Below, piece by piece: positions 1-10,100 of a stretch of DNA of 42,376 bases. Each line of letters begins with the position of its first letter. Position 1 is the first letter of the stretch. The stretch is taken from contig JAKBCS010000031.1 of NCBI GenBank assembly GCA_021807595.1, positions 1-42,376 on the forward strand, written 5' to 3'. This DNA is from Planctomycetota bacterium. GTDB lineage: Bacteria; Planctomycetota; Planctomycetia; Gemmatales; Gemmataceae. The notes below the pieces were generated by a model. That model was not told the DNA's origin. It was given only the letters and a program-made list of their open reading frames with translations, and did not search any database. Both the position numbers and the translations under genes were made by a program.

Positions 1-4
1 TTCC

Positions 5-1399
5 CTACGAAGGCACTCCCTTCCCGCGGGATACATCTTTCCATCCAGGACCGCCACCGAAGACGGCATTCGTGCCCGCCAACGGCAAGCCGGTGAGGAA
101 TGACGCCTCCATCGTGAGGGCCCGCATATCTTCCGGCTCCAGGTCGTGAACCGTGTTTTTGCCGCAGGCGCGGGCGAGAATCTGAATCTCCGACGCCGTG
201 GCGTGCAGCCAATTGGCGACGCGCTCCGCCGCCGGCTCGATTTCCAACCGCTGCATCAATTCCGGATCTTGGGTCGCGATGCCGACGGGGCAACGTCCGG
301 TGTGGCAGTGGTGGCAAGCATAGGGGGCCGCGCCCAGCGCGCGATAATCGTCGACGTAGAGCGGTTTGTTGCAGTTGAGGGCGATGAGCGCGGCGGTGCC
401 GACGTAGACGGCATCCGCGCCGAGAGCCAGGGCTTTGGCCGCATCGCTGCCGTGACGGATGCCGCCGGCAATAATCAGGTTTACCTCTCCGAAAAGCTTC
501 ATTTCTTCCAACGCCGCCCGCGCCTCGCACACGGCGGCCAGAGTCGGGATGCCCGTGTGTTCTTGCAGCAAATCGGGAGACGCGCCCGTGCCTCCCTCCA
601 TGCCGTCGATGACCACAACATCCGCGCCGCATTTGGCCGCCAGCTTCACGTCGTCGTAAACGCGGCTGGCACCCAGCTTGACGAAGATCGGCACTTGCCA
701 ATCGCTCGCTTCGCGGAGTTCCTCGATCTTAATACGCATATCATCGGGCCCGAGAAAATCGGGATGGCGGCACGGACTGCGCTGATCGACGCCGGGCGGC
801 AAATCGCGTATCCGCGCGATCTCATCGGACACCTTCGAGCCGAGCAACAGCCCGCCCGTTCCCGGTTTGGCCCCCTGGCCTATGGTGAGTTCGATGGCGT
901 CGGCCTGGCGCAGATGATGCACGTTTATGCCATAGCGGCTCGGCAAGACTTCGTAGATGAGGACGCGAGCGTTCTCGCGCTCGGCGGGCAACATGCCGCC
1001 GTCGCCGGTGGTCGTGGAACTGCCGGCCGCCCGCGCCCCGCGCGCCAGCGCGACTTTGGCGTGATACGACAGCGCGCCGAAACTCATCCCGGTAATCATC
1101 ACGGGGATGGCGAGTTCGATTGGCTTGGCGGCACGGCGCGCGCCCAGAACGGTGCGCGTGGAACACTGTTCGCGGTATCCTTCGAGCGGAATGCGCGTCA
1201 GGCCGGCGGGAATGAAGGTTAAGTCGTCGAAGGTGGACCAGGTGCGCGGACGCAGCGTGCCGAAACCGCGTATGCGATAGCGGCCCAGCTCGGCCTTGGC
1301 CTGAATGTCTTCGATAACGCTCGGCGAGTAAGTGCCGCTCGGCTGTGGCGCGGCGAAAGAGGAATGAGTCTCGTTAGTAGTCGAACGGGAAAGACCCAT
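5..1399 (-). CDS. FMN-binding glutamate synthase-like protein (GltB central/FMN domain type)
   Basis: This protein carries the FMN and iron-sulfur domain of glutamate synthase without the glutaminase domain, so it probably acts as a cytosolic FMN-dependent amidotransferase-type or glutamate-synthase-like oxidoreductase. From the ATG at 1399 it is 464 residues. A glycine-rich stretch GQGAKPGTGG lies near residues 174-183, the flavin-site GGTGASPD near 269-276, and a cysteine cluster CHHCHTGRCPVG at about 362-373, which fits the 3Fe-4S ligands of the family. The frame is open to a GTG at 1549 that overlaps the upstream stop by 8 bp, but the ATG at 1399 has a GAGGA box about 9 nt upstream and matches the usual start of family members just before the 'YSPSVIEDIQAKAELGRYRIRG' region, so I chose it. 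Similar stand-alone domains include GlxD and MgsC; I cannot tell which substrate this one uses. Confidence 0.85.
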   Translation of the reverse strand: MGLSRSTTNETHSSFAAPQPSGTYSPSVIEDIQAKAELGRYRIRGFGTLRPRTWSTFDDLTFIPAGLTRIPLEGYREQCSTRTVLGARRAAKPIELAIPVMITGMSFGALSYHAKVALARGARAAGSSTTTGDGGMLPAERENARVLIYEVLPSRYGINVHHLRQADAIELTIGQGAKPGTGGLLLGSKVSDEIARIRDLPPGVDQRSPCRHPDFLGPDDMRIKIEELREASDWQVPIFVKLGASRVYDDVKLAAKCGADVVVIDGMEGGTGASPDLLQEHTGIPTLAAVCEARAALEEMKLFGEVNLIIAGGIRHGSDAAKALALGADAVYVGTAALIALNCNKPLYVDDYRALGAAPYACHHCHTGRCPVGIATQDPELMQRLEIEPAAERVANWLHATASEIQILARACGKNTVHDLEPEDMRALTMEASFLTGLPLAGTNAVFGGGPGWKDVSRGKGVPS

Positions 1400-1541
1400 A
1401 AAAAGTCGTCCTCGCATTAGTCCCGAAAGGAGCGTTCGCGTCTCGCCCCACGGCAAAATCGTGAAACTGCAACCATTGTATTCCAATCCCGCCGCTCGAT
1501 ACGCGCTCGTGCGAAACACGTACTCGCCGCACGACGATTCG

Positions 1542-2630
1542 TCATTCACTCCATTGATCCGCCGACAGACGACTATGCAGACGAAGGATCTTACCCTCGC
1601 GGCTGACTTTGCTCGTGCCTAGCAATCGCAGCACGGGCGTTAGCTCCTTTTGGTCTCCAAGAAGCAGAGCCGCTCCGGGGGCCGCTTCGCGCAGGCTTCG
1701 TAGCTCGATCTGCAATCGATCGGCTTGTTCCGCAGTGGTCGTGCCGATGGTCAACTCGAGCCGCAAATCGTCGGCGACCTTCACTCCTCCGTAAAGGCTG
1801 TCGGCGTTTTGCAAGAGCGGATTGACGACCATCCGAAGCAAATAGTTGTCGATGTTGGCGATCGAGCCGAGGCTTTTCATCGAAGCCGCCAACCAAAGCG
1901 GTTGCCGTCGATCCACCTTGGTCAACAGCTTGCCGAGCGTGGCATCGCGCACCGAGATCGAATGCGGATCGCGCGCCTGTTCCAAGGCTTCCCTCACACG
2001 CTCTTGTGTCTCCCCGGCAATCAGCGTGTCGCCGGCCAGGGCGATCAGCACCGTTCGCTTGGCGGCGCTCTCGGTGTATTCCCAAAGCCTGTATCTGCCG
2101 AGACGTCTCTCTCGCAGTTTTTCTGGGCCTATGTGGGCGCGCGAGCAATCGAATCGGCCTCGCATCAGCCACAGCGGCGCGGCACCAGATCCTGGAGCAA
2201 AGGAGATACGAACGAGATCGAGATCGTTCTCGGGATTCACTTCGAGCATTTCCATCCAGCGAGGCAGGGCATCCGACTGTCGCAAAAGACGTTGCAAAAT
2301 CGGTTTCAGGCGTTGTCGCCCTACCGACGATTGCAGCAGCGCGTGCAAATCGGCGACTAACAGCGCTTCGCTGTCTTCGGGCACATAGTCGTCGAGCGCG
2401 CCAGACGCAAAGGGTTCCTCCCCTTCCAATCCGCCGGTCCACCAATCCCAGAACGAATTGCGAAGGATGAAGACAGCGACCGTAAGGACGACGGCGCTTG
2501 CGAAAACCACAGAAATCCATCGGGCGCGCCGACGACGGCCCGTTTCGTTCGACGTGCCACAAGAGGGATCGTTCACGATGGGACACCCCAAGCAAGATTC
2601 CATTCGCGTCGCGGAGCGGAAGAGGTACAT
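1542..2630 (-). CDS. Membrane-anchored hypothetical protein
   Basis: I do not recognise the family. The protein has 362 residues with a short Cys- and Arg-containing cytoplasmic N-terminus, one hydrophobic helix at about residues 39-57, and a long soluble remainder that should face the periplasm. The soluble part contains VPEDSEALLVADLHALLQS and later LWLAASMKSLGS, which resemble planctomycete proteins that compare paired values in repeated alpha/beta units, but no catalytic motif is visible. The ATG at 2630 has a GGAAAG box just upstream; a second in-frame ATG at 2603 has none. Its stop overlaps the GTG of the longest reading of the next gene, so the two may be co-transcribed. Confidence 0.75.
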   Translation of the reverse strand: MYLFRSATRMESCLGCPIVNDPSCGTSNETGRRRRARWISVVFASAVVLTVAVFILRNSFWDWWTGGLEGEEPFASGALDDYVPEDSEALLVADLHALLQSSVGRQRLKPILQRLLRQSDALPRWMEMLEVNPENDLDLVRISFAPGSGAAPLWLMRGRFDCSRAHIGPEKLRERRLGRYRLWEYTESAAKRTVLIALAGDTLIAGETQERVREALEQARDPHSISVRDATLGKLLTKVDRRQPLWLAASMKSLGSIANIDNYLLRMVVNPLLQNADSLYGGVKVADDLRLELTIGTTTAEQADRLQIELRSLREAAPGAALLLGDQKELTPVLRLLGTSKVSREGKILRLHSRLSADQWSE

Positions 2631-2896
2631 TCCTACTTTCCATCGTACCCGTCGGGTTCACGACTGGCAAATGACGGCACGCAAGACAATCCGAACCTCT
2701 ATCGGAACACGACGGTAACACTCCAGGTCGAGCGCAGGATGAGGGTTGCGTGGGAAGGACATCCGGACTGGACTGTTTTTGCGTCAGAAGCAGATCTGCA
2801 AGCGAAGGCGAACCGCATGGTGGAACACATCGAACGGCACAGAAAGAAATCGCGGGATGGAACATCGTTCGCCTCATCCCGCGAATGATCCCATCA

Positions 2897-3481
2897 TCAG
2901 CGATAACCGTTGGAAAAGTCGATTATCGTTTTTACTTCGGAAGGCGCAACGAACGAGGAACCAATGGGGCTAGGAGATGTTGGTTCTTTCGTGGGAGTAA
3001 GGACTGGCGGCGGAGGCGAGTAAGCGGGCATCACAGGACAACTGCCCGATGTCGGGGTGACCGTCGTGCGGTTGTAGTGGGTTTGAACGGCTTTGAATCG
3101 GCCGTTATAGAATCTGTCCTCGCCGTTATCGCGTCCCTTGGCGTCGTAGACGATCAACGCGCCCTCATCAATGCGAAAGCGGAAACTAAACGGACGATTG
3201 AAGAGAGAATGGGTCGATTCTCCGTCTTCATCGTCGTATTCCACGCTGGTAATCACGCCATAAATCACCCCGTCTCGCGTCATGGAATAGTCGGCGTGCA
3301 GCGTGCCGACATTTTCCCCAGCGGAACTCATGTGCAAGCGGTTGCCCTCGACAATCAGCGTGACGTGGTTTTTGCCGCTCTTACGTTCCCATTTGCCCAA
3401 TGGCTTAACCATCTCCTGCGCGTAAAGGGCGCTCGCGCTCGTTACGACCGCCAGCGCAAATGCCGCGGTAAATAGCTTCAT
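2897..3481 (-). CDS. Small secreted hypothetical protein with proline-rich tail
   Basis: A 194-residue protein with a clean Sec signal peptide (MKLFTAAFALAVVTSASALYA, cleavage probably after the ALYAQ region, about residue 21). The mature part is beta-rich, with LGKWERKSGKNHVTLIVEGN, a DYSMTRDGVIYGVITSVEYD segment and a FSFRFRIDEGALIVYD segment, followed by a Pro/Thr-rich tail from about residue 148. Similar short exported proteins are familiar from Gemmata-type planctomycetes, but no function is known to me. The start is secure: AAGGAGG lies 6 nt upstream of the ATG. It is divergent from the propeller gene starting at 3742 and may be the first gene of a minus-strand unit. Confidence 0.8.
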   Translation of the reverse strand: MKLFTAAFALAVVTSASALYAQEMVKPLGKWERKSGKNHVTLIVEGNRLHMSSAGENVGTLHADYSMTRDGVIYGVITSVEYDDEDGESTHSLFNRPFSFRFRIDEGALIVYDAKGRDNGEDRFYNGRFKAVQTHYNRTTVTPTSGSCPVMPAYSPPPPVLTPTKEPTSPSPIGSSFVAPSEVKTIIDFSNGYR

Positions 3482-3741
3482 CGACTGGCCTCCTTATTTC
3501 AAAACTCGGAGCTATTTCTATGCCCCATTCGTTTCGTGGTCGCGTCGTTCGATTCGATCGTCCACCAACGGACTTCGATCGGCGCGGAACAGTACGAATT
3601 CGTCCGAAGAAAAACAAGGCGGACTCGACAGCGCTCCTCCAACCTCGATTGAGAACCTGCGGCCATGCCCTGGCGGAACATCGCTCTTGCCGCTATCCTG
3701 TTTGCAGTGCGACCCAAGGCGCAAGCGCAGGAGTGCCGTCG

Positions 3742-4971
3742 ATGATGCAAGCCACGAAGCGAGTCGTCCATCCCCTTTTATTCGTCTGTCTTCCCTTCGC
3801 GCTCGCGGCGGATTGGCCGCAGTTCTTGGGACCGCAACGCAACGGCTCCTCGACCGAGAAGGGTTTGCTCCAATCCTGGAACGAAAAGGGGCCGCCGGTA
3901 GTCTGGCAAAAAGAAGTCGGCGAGGGATTCAGCGCGCCTGTCATCGCCGGCGACCGGCTGATTCTGTTTCATCGTGTCGGCGACGAAGAGATCGTCTGGT
4001 GTCTCAACGCGACCGACGGTGAGGAGATCTGGAAACACCGCGAGACCACGAAATACCGCGACGCCTTGGGCAAAGGCGATGGTCCGCGCTCCACGCCCTT
4101 GATCTCCGGTGAGCGCGTCTACACCCTGGGCCCCAGTGGACGGCTGTTGTGCTTGAAGCTGGCCGACGGCGAGAAAGTGTGGCAGCGCGACCTGCTGAAA
4201 GACTTCAACGTGCCGCGCAGCTATTTCGGAGTCGGCACCTCGCCCATTCTCGAAGGTGGACGAGTGTTGGTCAATGTCGGCGCGCGCGGCGCGGGCATCG
4301 TCGCGTTCGACAAGGACGACGGCAAGGAAGTGTGGAAGGCGACCGACGATGGTGCAAGCTATTCCTCGCCGGTTGTCGCCGACATCGACGGCGTGCGTCA
4401 TGTCCTTTTTTTCACACGCCTCGGAATCCTTTCGCTCGATCCGGCCAATGGCAACGTCCGATTCTCCAAACGCTGGCGCTCGCGCATGGATGCCTCGGTC
4501 AACGCGGCCGCGCCGGTTGTCGCGGGGGATCTCGCCTTTTTCTCGTCGTGCTACGACACCGGCGCGATCGTGATTCGCGTCAAGAAAGACGGCATGGAAG
4601 AGTTGTGGAGCAACGACCGCACGTTGACTTGTCATTTCAGTACGCCGGTGTATTACGACGGCTGCCTCTACGGCGTCGACGGCCGGCAGGAAAGCGGCAC
4701 GGAGATGCGTTGCGTCGATCTGAAATCCGGCAAAGTGCATTGGAACAAAGAAGGCTTCGGCTGCGCGTCGATCCTTTTAATCGAGAATCGCCTCCTCGTT
4801 CTCAGCGAAGGCGGCGAGTTGGTCTCGGTCGAATGCAACCGCGAGAAATATACGGAAAAAGCACGGGCGTCGGTGCTGACGGGACCGTGCCGCGCGCACA
4901 TGGCTCTGGCGAATGGCCGACTGTATGCCCGCGACAACAAGAAACTGGTGTGTTGGAACCTCAAGAAGTAG
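3742..4971 (+). CDS. PQQ-like beta-propeller protein, exported
   Basis: A 409-residue exported protein with a signal peptide (MMQATKRVVHPLLFVCLPFA) followed by DWPQFLGPQRNG, the typical beginning of planctomycete outer-membrane-type PQQ-like propellers. Propeller blade repeats are easy to see: CLNATDGEEIW, CLKLADGEKVW, AFDKDDGKEVW and CVDLKSGKVHW, each a Leu/Asp-x-x-x-Gly-x-x-x-Trp unit. I see no quinoprotein dehydrogenase catalytic residues, so a binding or scaffold role is as likely as PQQ-dependent catalysis. The frame is open from 3520, but the double ATG at 3742/3745 has CAGGAG 8 nt upstream and begins the signal peptide. The hydrolase gene follows after 11 bp, so the two form an operon. 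Confidence 0.88.
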   Translation: MMQATKRVVHPLLFVCLPFALAADWPQFLGPQRNGSSTEKGLLQSWNEKGPPVVWQKEVGEGFSAPVIAGDRLILFHRVGDEEIVWCLNATDGEEIWKHRETTKYRDALGKGDGPRSTPLISGERVYTLGPSGRLLCLKLADGEKVWQRDLLKDFNVPRSYFGVGTSPILEGGRVLVNVGARGAGIVAFDKDDGKEVWKATDDGASYSSPVVADIDGVRHVLFFTRLGILSLDPANGNVRFSKRWRSRMDASVNAAAPVVAGDLAFFSSCYDTGAIVIRVKKDGMEELWSNDRTLTCHFSTPVYYDGCLYGVDGRQESGTEMRCVDLKSGKVHWNKEGFGCASILLIENRLLVLSEGGELVSVECNREKYTEKARASVLTGPCRAHMALANGRLYARDNKKLVCWNLKK

Positions 4972-4982
4972 GAATCCGCTCG

Positions 4983-6860
4983 ATGATTTCACAATCGAAG
5001 TTGGCAGGGGCCGGTCTCACACTCTTCTGTTTCTTGGCTGCGCCCCATGGAACGACCGCGCAGGGACTCGAATGCGTCAAGGCGAATTACACCAAATACG
5101 AATATCGCATTCCCATGCGCGACGGCAAAAAGCTATTTACCTCCGTCTACGTTCCCAAGGACGACTCGAAAAAATATCCCATACTCCTGATGAGGACGCC
5201 TTATAGCGTGCGCCCTTACGGTGTCGATCAATATAAGAACGATCTCGGCCCGTCGCCGTTTTTCGGCAAATCCGGTTACATCTTTGCCTACCAAGACGTG
5301 CGCGGCCGTTGGATGTCGGAAGGCGATTTCGTCAACATGCGCCCGCACAAGCCGGGCAAAAAAGACACCGATATCGACGAGTCCAGCGATACCTGGGATA
5401 CCATCGAATTCCTGGTCAAGCGTGTGGCGAACAACAACGGCCGAGTCGGTCAGTGGGGCATTTCTTATCCGGGTTTCTACACGGCGGCGGGCATGGTGGA
5501 CGCGCACCCGGCCTTGAAAGCGTCGTCTCCGCAAGCCCCCGTCACCGATTGGTTCATCGGCGACGATTGGCATCACAACGGCGCGTTGTTTCTTCCGCAT
5601 ATGTTTAATTTTATGGCCAGCTTCGGCAGGCCGCGAACGGGGCCAGTCAAGAAATTCGATTATCATTTCGATCACGAAACGCCGGACGGCTACGATTTCT
5701 TCCTTCGCATGGGGCCGCTTGCCAACGCCAACGAACGCTATTTCAAAAATGATGTGGCGTTCTGGAACGAGGCGATGCAACACGGCGTCTACGACGAGTT
5801 CTGGAAGGCGCGCAACCTGCGGCAACACCTCAAGAACATCAAACCCGCCGTCATGACCGTGGGCGGCTGGTTCGACGCTGAGAATCTCTTCGGCGCGCTG
5901 GAGACGTTTAAGAACGTCGAGAAAACGGCTGAGAATCGCACGAACGTACTGGTGATGGGACCGTGGCTGCACGGCGGTTGGAGCCGGGGCGAGGGCGATT
6001 CGCTCGGCGATGTGTCCTTCAACGCCAAGACCTCCGCTTTCTACCGGGAACACATTGAGTTTCCGTTCTTCGAGTTCCATTTGAAGGGAGTCGGCGAGTT
6101 TAAGCATCCCAAGGCGTGGGTATTCGAGACCGGCACAAACCAATGGCGCAAGCACCACGCCTGGCCGCCCAAGACGACGACGAAGCGCTCGCTCTATTTG
6201 GCCCAAAACGGCAGACTCTCGTGGAACAAACCGCAAGAGGAGACAGAAGATGGCCACGATGAATACATCAGCGATCCGAAAAAGCCGGTTCCCTATCTGG
6301 ACAAGATCCAGATCGGCATGGCCGGCGACTACATGGTGGCCGACCAGCGCTTCGCCGCTCGCCGTCCCGATGTTCTCGTCTATGAAACCGGCGTACTCGA
6401 CGACGACGTTACGATCGCCGGCCCCGTCGAGGTCGATCTGCACGTTTCCACCACGGGCACCGATTCCGATTGGATCGTCAAGTTGATCGACGTGTATCCC
6501 GAAGATTATCCCGATCCGAACCCCAACCCCAAAGGTGTCCGCATGGGCGGTTATCAACAATTGGTGCGCGGCGACGTGATGCGCGGCAAGTTCCGCACCA
6601 GTTTCGAGAAGCCCGCACCGTTCGCGTCCGGCAAGCCCGTGCCGGTCTCGTTCGCCATGCAAGACAGTTGCCACAATTTCCGCGCCGGCCATCGCATCAT
6701 GGTGCAGATTCAATCGAGTTGGTTTCCCCTGGTGGACCGCAATCCTCAGACCTTCGTAGACATCTACCACGCCAAGGAATCCGATTTCCACAAGGCCACC
6801 CAGCGCGTCTACCGCTCTCGGCAAATGCCCTCGCGCCTCACGCTCTGCGTTCTGCCCTGA
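4983..6860 (+). CDS. Secreted CocE/NonD-family hydrolase (S15, alpha-amino-acid ester hydrolase-like)
   Basis: A 625-residue exported serine hydrolase of the X-Pro dipeptidyl-peptidase S15/CocE family; members cleave acyl-amide or ester bonds of small substrates, as glutaryl-7-ACA acylase and alpha-amino-acid ester hydrolases do. A signal peptide covers about residues 1-26. The catalytic triad is visible: Ser161 in GQWGISYPGF, Asp298 in GGWFDAENLFG and His330 in GPWLHGGW, matching the ester-hydrolase arrangement. The C-terminal half from about residue 390 is the jelly-roll domain (DVLVYETGVLDDDVTIAGPV). The start is the ATG at 4983 with TAGGA upstream; the open frame further 5' runs inside the preceding gene in another frame and is not coding. 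The true substrate (a peptide, beta-lactam or plant ester) cannot be told from sequence. Confidence 0.9.
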   Translation: MISQSKLAGAGLTLFCFLAAPHGTTAQGLECVKANYTKYEYRIPMRDGKKLFTSVYVPKDDSKKYPILLMRTPYSVRPYGVDQYKNDLGPSPFFGKSGYIFAYQDVRGRWMSEGDFVNMRPHKPGKKDTDIDESSDTWDTIEFLVKRVANNNGRVGQWGISYPGFYTAAGMVDAHPALKASSPQAPVTDWFIGDDWHHNGALFLPHMFNFMASFGRPRTGPVKKFDYHFDHETPDGYDFFLRMGPLANANERYFKNDVAFWNEAMQHGVYDEFWKARNLRQHLKNIKPAVMTVGGWFDAENLFGALETFKNVEKTAENRTNVLVMGPWLHGGWSRGEGDSLGDVSFNAKTSAFYREHIEFPFFEFHLKGVGEFKHPKAWVFETGTNQWRKHHAWPPKTTTKRSLYLAQNGRLSWNKPQEETEDGHDEYISDPKKPVPYLDKIQIGMAGDYMVADQRFAARRPDVLVYETGVLDDDVTIAGPVEVDLHVSTTGTDSDWIVKLIDVYPEDYPDPNPNPKGVRMGGYQQLVRGDVMRGKFRTSFEKPAPFASGKPVPVSFAMQDSCHNFRAGHRIMVQIQSSWFPLVDRNPQTFVDIYHAKESDFHKATQRVYRSRQMPSRLTLCVLP

Positions 6861-6894
6861 TGCGCTTCCTACGAACCGAGGTCGTGGAGGTGAT

Positions 6895-6940
6895 CCGAGA
6901 AGCCCCTGTCCCCTGACTACAGGGAACAGGGGCTTCTCGG
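6895..6940. terminator. Long hairpin downstream of the hydrolase gene
   Basis: CCGAGAAGCCCCTGT (6895-6909) pairs exactly with ACAGGGGCTTCTCGG (6926-6940), and inside it CCCTG pairs with CAGGG around a short ACTA loop, giving a stem of about 20 bp with one bulged A. It lies 34 bp after the hydrolase stop and before the next operon. No T-run follows directly, although TTTTATT comes about 24 nt later, so it may work as a terminator or mRNA 3'-end stabiliser rather than a classical intrinsic terminator. Confidence 0.5.
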
Positions 6941-7104
6941 ACAGGCTCTCCGAGCCGATGAGAGTTTTATTAGAGTATTCGACCTCAATTCTTTCTGGAA
7001 TCGCTTTTCTCTCGGCTCGACAACCTGGTATAGTTAGAGGGACGAATTGCCGTTGAATCCCGGCGGGCCCGCAGAGGTCCAAAGCGAGAAAGAGGTTCCA
7101 CGCG

Positions 7105-10100
7105 ATGCCTTCCGCCAAACGTCCGATCTTGGATGCGGCTCAACTCCGACAGCGCCTCGCCGGACTTCGTCGCCGACTTCGATTGGTGGCCACGGTTCGC
7201 GGCGTCGGCTTTCTCCTGTCGGTGCTGTTGGCAGCGGGCGTCGCTGCCGGTTTGCTCGATTGGCAATGGCATCTACCGGCGTTGGTGCGGGCCACGATTC
7301 TCGTAACCACGCTGACCGTCGGGATTGTTATCTCGTATCGCTATCTCTTTCGTCCTCTCAGCGCGCCGAGCGACGATCTAAGTTTGGCGCTGCGCGTCGA
7401 GGATAAGTATCCGGCGCTCAACGACGCGCTGGCCAGCACGGTGCAATTCTTGGAGCGCGACCAATCGGCGACCTCGTCGTCGACGGCGCTCGAGCGCGAA
7501 GCGGTGAAATTCGCCTTGGGCCGCGCCGCGGGTTGCGATTTTCTAGGGGTGGTCGACAAGCGAGGCGTTCGGTGGGCCGGTCTATCCGGCGGCGCGTTCG
7601 TGGCACTGACCTTGACCCTGATCTTCTTGTCGCCTCGCTTGGCAGCGACGGCGTTCTTGCGACTGGCGCATCCGTTTGGCGGCATCGATTGGCCGAAGAA
7701 GACACAACTGGTTCTCGACGAGCCGAGGCTGCGGATCGGTCGCAACGAGGGGTTCGAGGTGCGCGGTCGAGTATCCGGCGTCATTCCGCCGCAAGCCACG
7801 GTCGTCTTTCGCTTCGAGGGTTTTTCCAATCTCGTCCATCACTGCGACATCAAAGTGGACGAGCAGGGTTCCGGTCAATTTCAGACCCATCTCTCACCGG
7901 GACAAGTGGAGCGTAACTTTCGCTTCCATGTGAAGGCTAACGACGCGGTCAGTCCAGAATATGCTATCGCTGTGCTAGCTCCGCCGACCTTGACGGCGTT
8001 GGAGGGCAATCCATCCCCGCAAGTGCATCTCACCTACCCCGCCTATACTCAGCTGCCCTCTCCGGAGACGTTGTCGCCGGGCAACGGCAACATCGACATG
8101 GTTGCCGGTACCGTCGCGCGGCTGCGGGCGCGCGCGGATCGCCCGCTTCGCCGCGCCTGGATCGAGTTCCAACCCGAAGTGGGGGATGTCGAGCTGGCCG
8201 ATCTACTTACCGGCATCGACGGGAGAAAACCTTGGTGGGAGAGCGTGCCCGCCGTTCTCGACGACGACCGCCAAACCTTCGCGCTTGAGTTTACGCCCAC
8301 TCGAACCGGCAACTATGTCTTGCACTTCGAGGACGAAACGGGCTTGAGCAACAATCGCCTTTTTGAGCTTCGCGTGGAGGACGACCCCGCGCCGACGGTT
8401 CGTCTCGAACGCCCCTCGCCGTCACGCGACATACTACAAGTGTTGCCGGAAGCCGAATTGCCGCTGGAGTTGATTGCCGACGATCCCCGCTATGCCGTTC
8501 GCTCGGTGTATCTCGAATATCGAACTGGCCGCGATGAGCCGTGGCGACGCCTGTATTTGTACGAACCCGCCGACGGTCCCGCGGCGCTACTGTCGCCTTG
8601 GACCGGCGCGGCCTTTCTCGCCGCGCCCGCACTGCCGGCGCGTCCACGACGCTTCGATTTTCACCAAAAACTTTCTTTGAAGTCGCTGTGCCGAGCTGGC
8701 GGCGGCTCCTTGAAGGAAGAAGACAACGTGTTCCTGCGCGTCTGCGCCGACGACTACGACGATGTCTCGCCGGACAAAACGCCCGGACGCAGCCCGGAAG
8801 TCGAATTGCGCATTGTCGGCCGCAACGCGCTGGAAATCGTTTTCAATCGAGAACAGGCCGCCATTCAACAAGAGTTGGTGCGCGCGCGAGAACAAGAGCG
8901 TGAAGCGATCCGAAAAGTCGCCGAAGTCGAAAATCGTCTCAAGAAGGGCGAGAAGCTTACCGAGGCGGATCGAGAAAAGCTGCTGCAAGCCGAGAAATCT
9001 CAGCTCCAAATCCGCGAGCGCATTGGCGGCGAGAAGGAGGGGCTGCGCTCGGACGTGAAGCGCGTCCTCGACGGGCTGAAACAAAACGGCCTGGACAAAT
9101 CCGCCGCTCAAGAGCGCATGACCGACGTGGCCCGCGAGTTGAATCGCCTGGCGGAAAACGAACTGCCACAGATCGAACCGCGGCTGACCGAAGCGCGGCA
9201 GCTGGCCGAGCAACTCGAAGAAAAAGCTCGTGAGGAGCGCAAAAAGCAACTCGAAGCGCGCGCCAAGGAGGCGGAGAAAGAGGCAACCGTGTCGGAACAG
9301 ATGGCCGAGCGGCGCGAGCGCGAAGCTGCCGATTCCGAGAAGAAAGCCGAACGCAGCGCCACCGAAAACGAAAAGACGCGCGAGATGCAAGAAGCGAAAA
9401 GGCAGCACCAACGAGCCGATGAATTACGCCAACAGGCCAAAGAATTACACCGACAGGCCATCGGAGATCGACGAGACGCCCAACGGGCACCCGATCCGGA
9501 CAAGCCGCGCCGGAACCTCGCCGATGCACGCAGGTCGCAAGAGGAGGTCGAAAAGACCATCAACGATCTGTTAACGCGCCGTTTGGAGCCGTGGACCAGT
9601 TCGCACGAAATCAAGGGCGAGGCCAATCGGCTTCTCGAAGAACAGAAACGGCTGCAATCCGAGAGCGAAAAACTGAACGAGCGAGAACAGAAAGAAGGAG
9701 CCGCCGGCAAAATGCCGTCGGAATTGACCGAGCCACAGCGAGCCGAGTTGGAGAACCTTCGAGACGGCCAACGAAAGCTAGAAGAGCGGACCCGGCAATT
9801 GTTGGAGAAGATGGTGCGCGTCGCCGATGGACGCGAGGAAAAAGATCCGGAGACGGCCCGGGAATTACACGAAGCGGCCAAGGAGGCTCAGAAAGACAAC
9901 CTCGTCGATTCGCAGCGCGAGGCGCGGGCGCGGATCGAGCAAAACAACTTGAACGGTGCGAGAGAGAAGCAACAAGACGCGGAACGCGATCTCAAAAAGT
10001 TGGTGAAGAACCTGGAGGACCGCCGCGAGGCCGAATTGGATCGCTTGGCCAAGAAATTGCGCGAGAAAGAAAAAGAGTTGGCCGACCTGGTGCAAGAGCA

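Noticed and set aside
5133-7118. 661-codon minus-strand open frame
   Set aside because: It lies antisense to the S15-family hydrolase, which has an intact catalytic triad and signal peptide. The antisense translation is Val/Glu/His/Gly-rich with no domain; a codon-bias shadow.
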